Part shown: in pieces, positions 11,991 through 24,416 of the stretch | Numbering within the stretch: position 1 is the first letter of the stretch | Layout: each line of letters opens with the position of its first letter | NCBI GenBank assembly: GCA_963969595.1 | Contig: OZ018416.1 | Coordinates: 14,276,065-14,340,064 of the forward strand | Origin: Neckera pumila | Taxonomy: Eukaryota; Streptophyta; Bryopsida; Hypnales; Neckeraceae | DNA: 64,000 nucleotides | Direction: 5' to 3' | Notes under the pieces: model-generated | The model's input: the letters and a program-made list of their open reading frames with translations, nothing else | Database searches by the model: none | Told to the model about the DNA's origin: nothing | Program-made: the position numbers and the translations under genes

Positions 11991-12235
11991 ATCTCTCCGT
12001 ATCCTTCAAGAGCTTATTAAGATAGAAACTCTTGTTGGGTCCAATACTCTCCTCTTCATAATCAGTGGGTGAAACAACCGGCTTGACTTTTTCCGCGTAC
12101 CCTTCCTTCGGAAAGGATGCTAAAATTTCCCCAACTCAATCCTCTCGTCTCACCTTCATTTGTTGGAAGATTTCCAAACTTGATCTGCTAAGCGATCCAC
12201 TCAACCGTAAGCGGAACACTTGACTCCCCTAAGGA

Positions 12236-12800
12236 TCAATCTTCCAACACTGTCTCCTGGATTTCTCCCAGTTCATGTTCTAATACAGCATCGGAGAATC
12301 CATAATTTGCCTCGGATTGGTGTTCGAATGGATCTATATAATAGCTTGCAGCGGAGTCTTCCGGTTCCGACCAGTCCGTCATGTAACCATCCGAGTCGCT
12401 GGTCTCTCCCAAATGTTTCTCCGTGGCCCAAGGAATCCGGGTAGAAGGTTTCCCTACCACTAGTTCCTTGGCTCCCCAATCCACAAGAACCCGGGCAGAA
12501 TATAACCAAGGTCTTCCGAGTAACATTGGAAAGGGTCTACCTTTATGAACACGGATGATGACATAATTCAACAGATAGTCCTTTTCTCCAATCCAGGTTG
12601 GCACTTGTGAAAGTCTACCAACCGGATGTACTTGAGACTGGTCCGCCATCCGGAGAACTTGTTCCGTGGCTTTGAATGTGGTGAATCCCAAATCAAATGC
12701 TGTATCTTCCAGCATCAAGTTAACTCCCGATCCGCCATCGATGGGAACTTTGGGAATCACACATCCCTCTATCTCTACAGTGACCTCTGGAGCTCAGGCA
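12236..12800 (-). pseudogene. pol (PR): Retroviral-type aspartic protease of gypsy element 1
   Basis: A 174-residue frame begins with VPIDGGSGVNLM, where DGGSG is the D-S/T-G-like active-site loop of retropepsins (D-G-G here instead of D-S/T-G). It continues with GRPWL near residue 80, matching the conserved ILGRPWL of plant gypsy proteases. It would cleave the gag-pol polyprotein. The frame lies between gag and RT and is followed by a decayed linker of about 250 bases leading to RT. Stops upstream near 12,795 separate it from gag. Confidence 0.8.
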
Positions 12801-12937
12801 TCTTCCGGTTGAGAAAAGTTAGCTGCCACTGCTGGTAGCTTCACCTTCTTCTTTCGTTTCCGTGTCCAAGCGTCTCGGATTAGCTTCTGGTACATCACAT
12901 TGTCATGCACGAGCTATCCGATAGTCACATTTGCCTT

Positions 12938-14252
12938 CTAATCTTTAATATCCTGGATGATGTTGTACTCGTGGGTACTCACATCCGGAATAACAATCAC
13001 TGGAGCGTCACTAAATGTAACCATTTTCTGGATCCGTACGATATCCGGTCCAGAGATTTCCCTTTGGATCTCTGCACTGATGTCTATTGGAATCCGGTTA
13101 CGGTCTACTCCTTCCTTCGATTGTTCAACCTCTAGTTTCGGTCTCTGTTCTGGAGAAAGCGGATCCGAATCGCTACTCGATTTCGGTTTCCTTTTCAACT
13201 TCCTCTTGCTTCTCTTGATTGACCGTCCGGTTTGGTTCCTGGTGGAATTGCGGGTTGATACTTGGTTGACCACGCTTTTCGCTTGTACTGGCAGCTCCAC
13301 CTCACACCGTCACTTTTCCGGATTTTCTGTTCTGACTGAGTGACCGTAGTTCAATGCGGTCTGCTCCCTTGGAAGAATTTGCACTTGCTTGTAAACCGGC
13401 CACGGTTGCACTGGTTTAGAGCAATCTTGCTCGGTATGTCCGTATTCTCTCCAATTCTAGCACGGCAAAACCCGTGGTGCACCTTGCCCTTGTCCCTTGT
13501 GAGGACAACTGCTGGCATAGTGTCCTGGTTCTCCGCAACAATAACAAATCACCACTTGTCTATCCGGATATCCAGGTACTCGCATAGGTGGCTGCATCAT
13601 TGGGCCTTGACTAGGTCCAGGTAGAAAGTTCCGGTTCAATGCATTGGAACGGATTGGAATAGCAATACCTTTTCCTCTCCCGTAAGTTGGTTGAACCTGG
13701 TAGACTTCTTCCTCTTCCTCAGCAGCCATGGTATAGTAGATCTCTTCGTCCAGACACACATAGTGAACTTGCTTCGAGGCTGCTTTCTGACATTTGCTCA
13801 GGTAGTGACTCGGTTCTCTACATCTTCCGCACCAGATGTTGGCTTAGAAAGCCGGGACAATCCATCTCGGTCTCCGGTTCTCAGCGAGGTTCACCTTGAT
13901 TGCCTCTAGAGATTCTTGGATCTTCTTCATAAACTTCTTCAAATCCAGATCCTTCGTCTTGAATTTAACGACGGTCTTGTCTTTCTGACCCGTCTTGGAC
14001 AAACGTCGAGGAGACGAAGTACTCCGATCCTCCTCCAAACTTGATGAACTGGGATCGGAAACATCCAATCCGGATGACTCGGAACTGCTCTCTGAATCCG
14101 AAATCTTCTTACGATGCTTCAACTTTCGGTTACTCCTCTTGCTCTTCTCCTTTGCTTTTCTCTTGCTTCTCCTCAAAGACTTCCGGAGTGACTAAGTTGA
14201 GTTTTTGTAGTTAATTGCAGCATCCATGGCCTCCAGAAGCGTCCTTGGTCTC
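12938..14252 (-). pseudogene. gag: gag C-terminal part of gypsy element 1
   Basis: Matches the gag at 3,420-4,500: a Lys/Ser-rich basic segment (14,176-13,844), a first knuckle (CGRCREPSHY near 13,830), then YTMAAEEEEEVYQVQPTYGRG and the CYCCGEPGHYASSC knuckle near 13,530. It goes on past the point where element 2 is cut, into SSSDSDPLSP and the region before protease. TAG stops occur near 13,457 and elsewhere. The N-terminal half, 5' LTR and PBS are absent, because the sequence ends at 14,252 against the TGTGGGAATACG start of a family B LTR. Confidence 0.85.
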
Positions 14253-17200
14253 TGTGGGAATACGTAAGATCAATATTTAAAAATCTGGGTTAGTTTAGGA
14301 TCAATTCCGTAAATATTTTCAAAATTTTGTAGTAGTAAAGCCGGAAACCAGAACATCTAGTAGAAACTAGGCAGTTAGAAATTTCCGGCTTGCTAATATT
14401 TTGTAGAATAGGTAAGAAACGGACTTTGGCCGGAATCCGTAAACTGGAATGGGATCCGGATTTACGCAACCTACGAATTAGGGGTCCGACCTACAAAAAC
14501 TAGGGATCCGTTTGCAATGGCGGCGCATTAAGTGACCGAACCAACGGATGTCGGTCGCTGGCCGGGTACTTAAGCACATAGGTCTTTTATTTTCTCCCTC
14601 TTTCTTCCACTCGAGGAGGTGTGTGCTTGCAGGTTTTTGGAGCGCGTTTTTAGAAGAGTGAAAGAGTGGTGAGTTAGACCGGATAGGGAGAGAAAGAAAG
14701 GAGGGTGCCGATTGCACCGGATTGTAGTTCCGAATGGCGGAAACATCGGCGCAGGGCCAGGAGGCTATTCCCTCTGTCAAACTCCTATACCCAATCATTC
14801 TAGCGGACTCCGCTGAACGCTTAGAGTTAGAAGAAGATCTCTTCAACATAAGGTGTATCGGATTGATCCGGCACCCCTGGATAGTTAGAAGTGAGGATTT
14901 TCTTCGTGAATTGATTATAAGAACCCTAAATTAGTTTGAGACGACGACAAGGGGTCGGTGGGCCTCTTGGACGAAAAAAGTGTGGGCGGAGACTTACGGG
15001 TTCAAACAGACCGGATCCGGAAATGCGACCCGGATGGATAGGTATTACAACGAGAAGTTTAAGTAACCGCCGCACCACAAGGAGGGTTTTGCCATTAGTG
15101 ACTGCATAGACGAGCGTCACAAGCGGTTGTTAGATTTTTTGATTCCTATCGTGTATCTGGAAAAGCCAACGAGAGTTACGGTTACGGTGGCAAATACGAT
15201 TTTTGGAGCAATCGAGGGCCGGGTCGTGAACTGGGCGACTATAATCCACCAGAAGGTTAAGAAGATGGCGAGGGCTATCGACAAGGCCAAGTAGAGTCCG
15301 CTCAGCACCTACTTGTTCCATATGTACCACCATTTTGATTTTATGACCCCGCAAGAACAAGTAGCCTATGAGACTGAGATGCAGATCCTGAAATACGGAT
15401 TCACGGAAGAGTTGAAGCTGACGGAAGCAACGCCACAAGAGGAAGAAGAAGAAGAGGAGGATCTGGAATCGAAGCCGCTGGAGAAGAAGAAGAGACAAAA
15501 GACCACTAATCCGGATGCACAAAGAATGAGTCTGGACATGCCGGAACCGAATCCGTACTTGACCCAGCCATCACCAGAAACTTCCGATGAACTCGACTTC
15601 TATGAAGCCGGAACCCGATGGATGGTGCAGTGGCAGAAGTTGCACACCGAAATGGTAGAGGTGATCACGGGCGTCGCCAAAGAGTTGAATGTAGAGACGG
15701 ACCAGATCTTCAATGAACTCCGGAAGAGACCGGATCTGGCACTACTCCAAGAGAAGGACAAGCAGATTGAGCTGCTTAAGGCGAAACGAGATCACTACAA
15801 GAACAAGTTCCACTAGACAGAGGGGCAGTCGCTCTCAGCCCGGAAGAAAGAGACGGATGCCCTGAAGTTAGTCAGGGATTTGAGGGTGCTGGTAGAAGAA
15901 CCGGAACATCAGATCATCCGGTCCGCTCTTTATACAAAGAAACTCGAGAATGACGTCATTGTTACCGGATCAAGAATACTGCAAGTCCTGGTCGATTACG
16001 AGGCTAAGATGAAGATCGTTCTAGACGAGATGCGGCAGCTGCTGGGATACCTAGATGTGGCCAAGAAAGACTTTGGACCACTTTCGGATATCTTCATGGA
16101 ATCCCCGGGCAAATACGGAGCGGGAACTTCCGGGACACAAGAGGATCTAGGTCTAAAGTCCCTGTTTAAGATACCTAAGGCACCTTCCTCAAGTCAATTC
16201 CCGAAGTGGGGCACGGTAAGCACTTTTGTCCCTTCCTCATAGTCTTCGAGGGAAACTGGAAAGGCTGGGCAGAGGTTGCCGATCTGGAGGGATTTTTTTA
16301 GAGGGTTTGGGGACGATAAATCTAGCGAGAGAACACTCGGAGGGATTCTCTCATATGTGGCAAGCGTCACCAGCACGGGATGGAGAATTGATTGACTTGG
16401 GAGATCCGGCTCTAGAAGTGAGACCGAAAACCAAGTCGGAAACCCGGCTGAAGAAGAGGACCGAAATAGTGGAAGCCAAGGTCATAGATCTGGATGAAGA
16501 ACTCGAGATTGTGGGGCCCGAGAAGCAACTAAAACTCCGAAAGTGTGAGAAGCGAAAACCGGAAGGTAAGAAGCCGGTGAAACAACAGATTGAAGACTCC
16601 GAATCTAGTGAATTTTGAGTCAGGATCAAAGTCTAAGGAGGATACGGAGGAGGAAGAGACGTCTCCTGCGACCCGTCAGAATCCACCCCGAGCCGCCAAG
16701 ATGATGCCAGCAAAGAGTTCCGGTAAGCTGCCAGCCAAATAGAGAGCCTGGAGTTCAAAGAAATCCCGGATGGACAAGTAGTTAGAAGGGAATTACTTGT
16801 AAAAGGTGGGTTAGAATTTAGATAGTTTAGTTCCGGAATCGGATTCCAAACGTGGGCCCAGTTTTCAAAAACTTAGGGATAAGGACTTTCCGGTTTATTC
16901 GGGATTTCCTTGGTGTGTGTGTGGTTGCCCTGGTTTGTGGAGAGCCCTTTTTCACTTTTAGGGTGTTGACTTTGGTTTTGTTTTGGGGTTTTAAGGGCAG
17001 GCAAGTTAGTTGCCCCTCATTCCCTCCTAGTTGATATTAAAATGTATTTCATTCTTTTTTCAAAATCTGAGCCCTCGGGTGTGCATTTTGGCTCTATCGA
17101 TGCATTCGGATTGTGTTGATCTGTAGTTCGGGTGTTGGAAGGAAAGGATGGGTGAGGAGGAATCCGGATTTAGGAGAATGCGGTCTGATCGAGAGTGTAC

Positions 17201-17402
17201 TATTGTAATGTTGTTGAATTGTTGACTTAGGAGCTGTGCACAGTGTCTATAAATTACTAGAAGAGTAGTCCGGATCACAGAGTAGCGGGGAAGTGAGTCC
17301 GGTTGTCAAGCCGTGCGAAGGTAAGCGCCCGCCCAAGGAAGCCTCCACCTTTCCGGTTTAGATCTGCCAACCTCAGAATTCATTTAACATCTAGAAAGAT
17401 TA
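14253..17402 (+). repeat. Family B LTR, plus orientation, 5' part
   Basis: Begins TGTGGGAATACG at 14,253. It runs parallel (inverted) to the complete minus-strand LTR at 17,403-21,045, ending at CTAGAAAGATTA. The missing 3' part is found beyond that inserted LTR at 21,046-21,543, which ends in CGACA. So one plus-strand LTR of about 3.65 kb was split by insertion of another. No target duplication is found around the outer pair (GTCTC at left, CCCAC at right), so the outer LTR borders a rearrangement. Confidence 0.85.
14734..16780 (+). pseudogene. LTR-encoded accessory frame (family B), plus copy
   Basis: One frame runs 14,734-16,242 across stops (TAG at 14,932 and 15,814 among them), then shifts by one base near 16,230 and continues to about 16,620. 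It begins MAETSAQGQEAIPS. A conserved block near residues 70-190 (GRWASWTKKVWAETYG, CIDERHKRLLDFLIPIV, VTVANTIFGAIEGRVVNW) resembles the domain found in plant 'putative transposon protein' ORFs of Athila/Tat-like elements; that assignment is by eye. An acidic Glu run, a Lys-rich tract and a coiled coil (EKDKQIELLKAKRDHYKNKF) follow. Function unknown. The paralogue at 18,506-20,557 restores the interpretation at each stop. Confidence 0.7.
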
Positions 17403-20400
17403 TGTCGTACGTGCAATCTAGGCGTAAGTATCCTTAACACAAAAAGGTGCCAAGATAACACGAAATATCGTCCCAGGGAATTTCCGGATTATATGTAGCA
17501 TATTCTAGCTATCCGACTTTTCTATCTTTTTTTCTTCTCACCTACTCAACAATCTTCCAGATCTTTTCACAATCCGGACCATAAACTATCCAGAATCCGG
17601 TTTACGTCTCTTCTTCCAATCCAGTTTTCAATACCTCTGTTTTACCTTCAGAGGGTCCACTAGTTGATCTTTTGAGGGGGTAAGGACTTCACCACTCTTG
17701 TTCTCCTACAATTCTAACAAACACAAATAACAACATCCAAGTATTCAAAAGGTTGCAGCAAGACGAGAAGATCCGGATCCTCACAGCTTCCGAATGGCAA
17801 CTCCGGACAGGAGGTCACTCAGGAATACTTCACTCTCCCTTACTACAACAACAGATCTCAGAGTCCGGAATAAATATGGGGGTATGATCTTTTTAGAGGT
17901 TAGATGAATCCTGAGGTTGGCAGATCTTCCGGACAAGTGGAGGCTTCCTTGGGCGGGCGCTTACCTCCGCACGGCTTGACAATTGGACTTGCTTCCCCGC
18001 TACTCTGTGATCCGGACTACTCTTCTGGTAGTTTAAAGACACTGTGCGCAGCTTCTAAGTCAACAATCCAACAACATTACAATAACACACTCTTGACTCA
18101 GACCATATTCTCCTAAATCCGGATTTCTCCTCACCCATCCTTTCCTTCCAACAGCCAGCCTACAAGTCAACACAATCCGGATACACTGATAGAACAAAAA
18201 TGCATACCCGAAGGCTCAAATTTCGAAAAGGGAATGAAATACAATTGAATATCAACTAGGAGGGAATGAGGGGCAACTTACTTGCCCGCCCTTAAAAACC
18301 CAAAACAAAGCCAAAGTCAACACCCTAAAAGCGAAAAAGGACTCCCCACAAACTAGGGCAACTTCATATACACACCAGGGAAATCCTGAATAAACCGGGA
18401 AGTCCTTATCTCTAAGTTTTCGGAAACCGGGCCCACACTTGGAATCCGATTCCGGGACAAAACTATCTAAATCCTAATCCACCTCTACAAGTAGTCCCCT
18501 TCTAACTACTTGGCTACCCAAGATTTCTTTGAACTCCCAGCTCCTTGTTTGGCTGTCAGCTTACTGAAACTCTTTGCTGGCATCATTTTGGTGGCTCGAG
18601 GCGGATTCTGACGGGTTGCAGGAGACATCTCTTCCTCCGTATCTTCCTCCGATTCTGAGCCTAACTTGAACTCACCAGACTCGAAATCTTCAATCTGTTG
18701 CTTCACCAACTTCTTGCTTTCCGGTTTCCGCTTTTCAGACTTCCGGAGTTTCAGTTGCTTCTTAGGTTCCACCATCTCGAGTTCTTCATCTGGATCCGAG
18801 ATTTCGGCCTCCACTATTTCCATCCTCATGTTCAACCGGGTTTCTAGCCTGGGTTTTGGTCTCGCCTCTGGAGCCGGATCTCCTAAGTCAATCAATTGTG
18901 TACCCCGTGCTGGTGACTATTCTGACATATGAGGAAATCTCTCCGGGTGCTCTCTTGCCAGATTTATCGTCCCCAAACCTTCTAACAGATCTCTCCAAAT
19001 CGGCAACCTCTGCCCAGCCTTTCCGGATCCTGTCGGAGACTGTGAGGAAGGGACAAAAGTATTCACCGTGCCTCACTTTGGGAAATGACTCGAGGAAGGC
19101 ACCCTAGGCATCTTAAACAGGGACTTCAAGCTTGGATCCTCTTGTGTCCCGGAAGTTCCGGCTCCGTGTTTGCCCGGGGACTCCATGAAGATATCCGGAA
19201 GTAGCCCAAAGTCGTCCTTGGCCACATCCAGATGACCCAGCAGCTGTCGCATCTTGTCCAAAACGATCTTCATCTTGGCCTCATAATCGACTACGACTTG
19301 CAGCACTCTGGATCCGGTAACAATGTCGTCGTTCTCAAGTTTCTTTGTGTAAAGCACGGACCGGATGATTTGATCTTCCGATTCTTCTACCAACACCTTC
19401 AAATCCCTGACTAGCTTCAGGGCATCTGTCTCCTTCTTTCAAGCTGAGATCGACTGCCCCTCCGTCCAGTAGAACTTGTTCTTGTAGTGATCCCGTTCCC
19501 CCTTAAGCAGCTCGATCTGCTTGTCCTTCTCTTGGAGTAGTGCCGGATCAGGTCTCTTCCGGAGTTTGTTGAAGATCTGATCCGTCTCAACATTTAACTC
19601 CCTGACGACGCCCGTGATCACCTCTGCCATCTCGGCGTGCATCTTCCGACACTGCACCATCCATCGGGTTTTGGCCTCATAGAAGGTGGATACATCAGAA
19701 GGTTCCGGTGATGGCTAGGTCAGGGACGGATTCGGTTCCGGCACGTCCAGACTCGTTCTTCGTGCGTCCGGATTGGTTGTCTTCTGTCGCTTCTTCTTCT
19801 CTAGCGGCTTTGGTTCTGGATCCTCTTCTTCTTCTTCTTCTTCTTCTTCTTCTAGTGCTGCTTCTCCCGTCGGCTTCAATTCTTCCGTGAATCCATACTT
19901 CAGGATCTGCATTCCGGTTTCATAGGCAACTTGTTCCTGCGGGGTCATGAAATCAAGATCATGATACATGTGGAACAAGTAAGTGCTGAGTGGACTCTAC
20001 TTGGCCTTGTCGATAGCCACCGCCATCTTCTTGACCTTCTGGTGGATTATGGTCACCCAGTTCACGACCCGGCCTTTGAGTGCTCCGAAAATCGTATTCG
20101 CCACTGTAACCATAACTCTGGTTGGCATTTCCGGATACACAATGGGAATCAGGAAATTCAGTAATCGCTTATGGCGCTCATCGATACAGTCACTAACGGT
20201 GAAACCCTCTTTGTGGTGCGGCGGTTTCTTGAACTTGTTTTCATAAAACTTATCCGTCCTGGTCGCATTTCCGGATCCGGACTGCTTCAACCTGTAAGTT
20301 TCCGCCCACATACCTTTCGTCCAAAAGGCCCACCGACCCCTTGACGTCAACTCGAACTGGTTTGGCATCCCCATAACCAACTCACGAAGAAAATCTTTAC

Positions 20401-21045
20401 TCCTAACTGTCTAGGGGTGCTGGATGTACCCAATACACCCTAGTTTGAAGAGATCTTCTTCTAACTCTAAGCGCTCAACAGAGTCCGACGGAATGACTGG
20501 GTACAGGAGCTTGACAGAAGGAATAGTCTTGTGCCCCTGCGCCGATGATTCCGCCATCTTCTTGACCTACAATCCGGTGCAATCGGCACCCTCCTTTCCT
20601 TCTCTCCCTATCCGGCCTAACTCACCACTCTTTCCTTCTTCTAACAAAAACGTGCTCCAAAACCTGCAAGCACACACACCTCCTTGAGCGAAAGAAAGAG
20701 GGAGAAAAACGAAAGGCCCGTCTGCTTAAGTACCCGGCCAGTGACCGACACTCATTGGTTCGGCCGTTTAATGCGCCGCCATTGCAAACGGATCCCTAGT
20801 TTTCATAGGCCAGACCCCTAGTTTGTAGGTTGCCTGAATCCGGATCCCATTCCGATTTCCGGATTCCGGCCAAAGTCCGTTTCTTACCTATTCTACAAGT
20901 TTTTGTAAGCCGGAACTTCCTGACTACCTAGTTTCTACTAAATGTTCTGGTTTCCGGCTTCACTACGACAAATTTTTGAAAATTTTTACGAAATTGATCC
21001 TAAACTAATCCGGATTTCTAAATATTGATATTGCGTGTTCCCACA
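17403..21045 (-). repeat. Complete family B solo LTR, minus orientation
   Basis: Plus-strand ends are TGTCGTACGTGC at 17,403 and GTGTTCCCACA at 21,045, giving TGTGGGAA...CGACA on the minus strand. Flanking 5-mers are GATTA (17,398-17,402) and AATTA (21,046-21,050), a target duplication with one G/A difference. Removing it and one duplicate joins the two halves of the plus-strand LTR in register with the solo LTR's own internal sequence (CTAAAAAGATCATACCC region, near 17,890). No internal gag-pol is present, so it is a solo LTR. Confidence 0.9.
18506..20557 (-). pseudogene. LTR-encoded accessory frame (family B), minus copy
   Basis: A single reading frame of 684 codons from ATG at 20,557 to 18,506, broken only by point stops (TAG at 20,411, about 19,997 and 19,715; TGA at 19,439 and about 19,073). 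Order: N-terminal segment; conserved block GRWAFWTKGMWAETYR ... RHKRLLNFLIPIVYPE ... VANTIFGALKGRVVNW; Glu run near 19,840; Lys-rich tract; coiled coil (LQEKDKQIELLKGERD); basic C-terminus with SKLTAKQGAGSSKK. Nuclear or nucleic-acid-binding function is possible but unproven. It shares architecture with the family A LTR frame. No insertions or frameshifts are seen over the full length, so the open copy was intact recently. Confidence 0.75.
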
Positions 21046-21543
21046 AATTACACTCCTGTATTTGTTCCGGACTCTGAGATCTGTCGTTGTAGTAAAGGAG
21101 GGTGAAGTATTCCTGAGTGACCTGCTATCTGGAATCACCATCCGGAAGTTGTGAGGATCCGGATCTTTCCGCCTTGCTGCAACATCTTGAATACTTAGGT
21201 GTTCTTGTTTGTGTTTGTTAGAATTGTAGGAGAACCAAAGTGGTGAAGTCCCTACCCCTCAAAGGATCAACTAGTAGACCCTCTGAAGGTAAAACAGAGG
21301 TATTGAAAACCGGATTGGAAGAAGAAACGTAAACCAGATTCCGGATAGGTTGGGTTCTGGATTTGTGTTCTGGATTAAGAAAGTATCCGGAAAATGGTAA
21401 TTTGGTGAGAAGAAAGAAAGAAAGAAAAGCTGGATAGCTAAAGTATGCTACATATAATCCGAAAATTCCCTGGGACGATATTTCGTGTTATCTTAGCACA
21501 TTTTTGTATTAAGGATACTTACACCTAGATTGCGCATACGACA
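21046..21543 (+). repeat. Family B LTR, plus orientation, 3' part
   Basis: Continuation of the LTR begun at 14,253. It is the inverse of 17,403-17,900 and ends TGCGCATACGACA at 21,543, the CA end of the LTR. The segment contains a stretch shared in style with the family A LTR (TACCTCTGTTTTACC-like, inverse). Beyond it comes CACTA-related sequence with no PBS, so no internal domain follows. Confidence 0.85.
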
Positions 21544-21627
21544 CCCACCCCACACGAACAGAGGTCTGCAGTCATGATGTCCTTGTGGCCTTCCCATCAT
21601 CGTGGGAACAATGTCATCCATATAAGA

Positions 21628-22851
21628 CTAACTCTTTCTGCCCCAAAATCCCACTGTGAAATTAAAGAAGCACCGTGATAAAAAGGGCTGCAACCATGGC
21701 CTCAAAAACACCCTCTGAGTTGTTGTTCTGAAAGTTGGCCTAATTCTAGAATTCGGGTTCTTTTCCTCAGCCAAATTGCAATCTAGTAAGGTCCCATGAA
21801 TGTTGAAAATGAGCAATTTCTTCTTGGCATTTTCAATGGGTATAATGCGCAAATTCAAGGCAGCTCTCACCTGACCTGACCTTGAATGAGGGAGTGTTGC
21901 CTTGACATTTACCTTGCTGGATGCTCTTGTGGCCTTCTTCTTTGTCTTCGAAGAAGACTTTGTTGGAGCAGTGCGCGCTTCCACTACCTTCTCCAAGTCC
22001 TTCGCCGTGTCCTCTCCATTCTGGATCACATCCACCGCTTTTGTGAGCTTCATCTATTTCGGAGGGGAATGCTTTGTTGGACCAGCAATTGCTACCACTA
22101 CCTTTGCACTTTCTTCCACCATGTTGCCCCCAGCCTCTTCCACATCCACCAGATTCTCTGGATCAGTGCTTGTGACACGCGTGGCACCACTACCTTTGCT
22201 CTTGTCGACTTCCACAGCCTTTCGATCTTGCAACTTTGCTACAGCAGACGCGCCAGCTTCGTGGACAGGGACGTCATCGGACTCGGACAAGAAATTAGCG
22301 GCCGACACCACCGCATCTTCAGTCGGAATGGCCTCCTGGCATTCGGAAGTCCTCTCTTCCACATTCTCCATCCGAGTGTCATTCTCTGTGAGGGGATTCA
22401 AGTCTGCAAGTGGCTTCGATGTTTTAGCTACACGTACCTGCCCCGGGGACGATTTTGCCTGCTCTCCAATGTGGGCTGCCTGCTCCAGCTCTTGAGCTGC
22501 GGATGGTGACTGCACTTTGGAGTGCAGTGTTTCTTTAGTCCCATTGGTCGTCTACGACGGGCTGGGAGGGGGGAGCACCTGCTTGGGCACTTTCTGACTA
22601 CTGGGATCGCTGATTAGGTCGGCTCCGACCCCCTCTAATAGCAGACTGGACGCCTGAACCTCTAGTGCAGATGGATAGCCATGGGAAGTATCCTTCTCTT
22701 TTCCCATGAATGTGGCGAACATCGACTTCAACTCCTCCACCCTGTTGTTCCTAGTTGTTGTACTGACAAGAACTTTTGAAAACTCGCACTTCAAGTCAGT
22801 TTGAGACTTCTCTATAGCACATATTTGAGCTGAATCTCCAGCAGTGAGAGA
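21628..22851 (-). pseudogene. TnpA-like CACTA gene, third exon: coiled-coil/acidic linker plus FCP1-like domain start
   Basis: The exon opens after TTGTAG acceptor at 22,852 (phase 0, matching the previous exon's end) and one frame continues to 21,628 with TAG at 22,552 and 22,054. It encodes a helical segment (AQICAIEKSQTDLK ...), an acidic linker with Lys/Ser-rich tracts, then KKLLIFNIHGTLLD near 21,835, an FCP1/HAD motif I in which both Asp of DxDGT are changed (N and H). The domain continues to FTVGFWGRKS and is then lost at 21,627, next to the retrotransposon nest. It is the same arrangement as at 467-3,370. Confidence 0.6.
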
Positions 22852-23484
22852 CTACAATTTGAGGCCGCCATTCAAGCAAGGGAAATGTGGAAGTTAGCTC
22901 AAAATCACGTCCCCATTAACGGGGCAATTGCTGAATGACTAGCCTACTGATAAACAACTACATTACAACTCATTCAGCCATGAAGTGGCAGAAGTTGGTA
23001 TTGGTTGACGACTGCTGTACAACCACTACCAGAGATGTTACTGTGTCATGACTGCGGCACAACTACTGCAAACTAGGTAATGACTTTGTGGTCCCCCTGA
23101 ACCTGTTAAACAAATCTTCTATGAAATTATTCATAGCGTTGACACGAGGCCTCTACTGATACGGTAATAAAGGTAGAATGGCAAAAGCTATTAAATTGAC
23201 GCTACTACTGGCACTAGCAACATAGCTTCCATACAAGAGAGAGAAGTTGAGAGGGCCTTACCGACCCACTTCGGGTGAGGCCGGAAGAAAGTTGCATTCC
23301 CTCGGTAATGTCCACTAATCCTGGGCTGCTTGATTGTCCCTTTTTCTGCACCCGACATGCAAGCAGCTTATTAGTCACAGCATATTCATCTTTACGTATT
23401 CCTTACAGAATATAACATGAAATCAACAAGAAAGAAGGCTAGGTCTATACTCCGTAAATGGGAAATCTTGAAGCCAACACTCAC
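22852..23484 (-). other. Intron of the TnpA-like CACTA gene
   Basis: Runs from donor GTGAGTG (23,484) to acceptor TTGTAG (22,852). It contains several TGACTG/AGTCAT-type short motifs (near 22,935, 23,005, 23,050, 23,080) like those near the CACTA right end. Confidence 0.45.
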
Positions 23485-24416
23485 CAACTCTGCCTCCTTC
23501 CTTGCCTTCCCTTTCCTACCCACACCGGACAAATTCTTAACTTGTCTCCTTGTGTGGGCCGTTGTTGCTGCTTTCTTCTGTTGTTTCTCTGTAGCCCAAT
23601 AGTCCTGCAGCCTCCCACACTGATTGGGATTCACATGAGATGGGCAATTGTCTTCCCCATCTCCAATGCTTAGTAAATGGGCCTTCAGCCTAGAACGCTC
23701 CGTCTTCAAGTACCTCTTGATGGCATTCTTGAAGCCCAGCATGCTCAATTTGTTGCCCAAGTACTCAAAGTTGTTGTTTAGGATAGCCCTCAATTTCTCC
23801 ACACTTTGATGCTTTTGTTTATCCCAGTCTATAATGCTCATGTCAAGAATGTGGGGCACATACGTCCTCACAGAGCTAACCCAAGCGTTCTTACCCAGAC
23901 AAGCTGCATCAATCTCTCCTTCATCCATGACTGAGATGCTGTGAGGTTTTTTCCCAGCCCTGCTGCGGTCCCTTGTCCCCTCCTCATAGATGCTGCGCTT
24001 CAGACATTGTGATGCCCTTACAGCGCTATCTGCTGACATTTCCCCTGCCAGAAGGAAATCTGTCGATTGAGAATTCCCCGCCAGCCTGTCCAGATAGGGA
24101 GCTGAAGAAGGCTGCGCCCCAACCCCCCATCGTGGAGGGTGCATTGGCGGTGGCGGCATCCATTGGCTGGTAGGCACCCACTGCCAATTGCCACCATACG
24201 CAGGCGCTTCTTGCAAACATGGTGCCCCCGAATTGCCACCATATCCAGGCGGTTCCACCAAACGTTGTGTAGGCGGGGACCGCGGTCTGTGAATCTTGAT
24301 CAGGGATCGCGTTGGCACCTCCAATCTCTTGCGCTTCGTCCTTTTGTCGATTAAGTTCTCCTCAGCATCCAAGTCGTCGTCCTCTGAGTTAAAGACTTGC
24401 CTCCCAATAACAGTAC
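23485..24416 (-). CDS. TnpA-like CACTA gene, second exon (Ptta/En/Spm plant transposase domain)
   Basis: An uninterrupted exon of 932 bases between acceptor CTGCAG|GTACTG (24,416) and donor GAGTTG|GTGAGT (23,485). It encodes an acidic start (SEDDDLDAEENL), a basic NLS-like KRTKRKRLEVP, a Pro/Gly/Trp-rich middle, and a C-terminal block resembling the plant Ptta/En/Spm transposase domain (NNNFEYLGN, IKRYLKTERSRLKAH, QDYWATEKQQKKA, ending KGKARKEAEL). Family members such as TnpA bind subterminal repeats of CACTA elements. It lies divergently from TNP2, the usual two-gene CACTA content. Phase to the upstream exon is 1 and to the downstream exon 0, both consistent. Confidence 0.7.

Noticed and set aside
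21886..22509. 207-residue plus-strand frame
   Set aside because: Antisense of the CACTA FCP1-like exon; no domain and no splice support.
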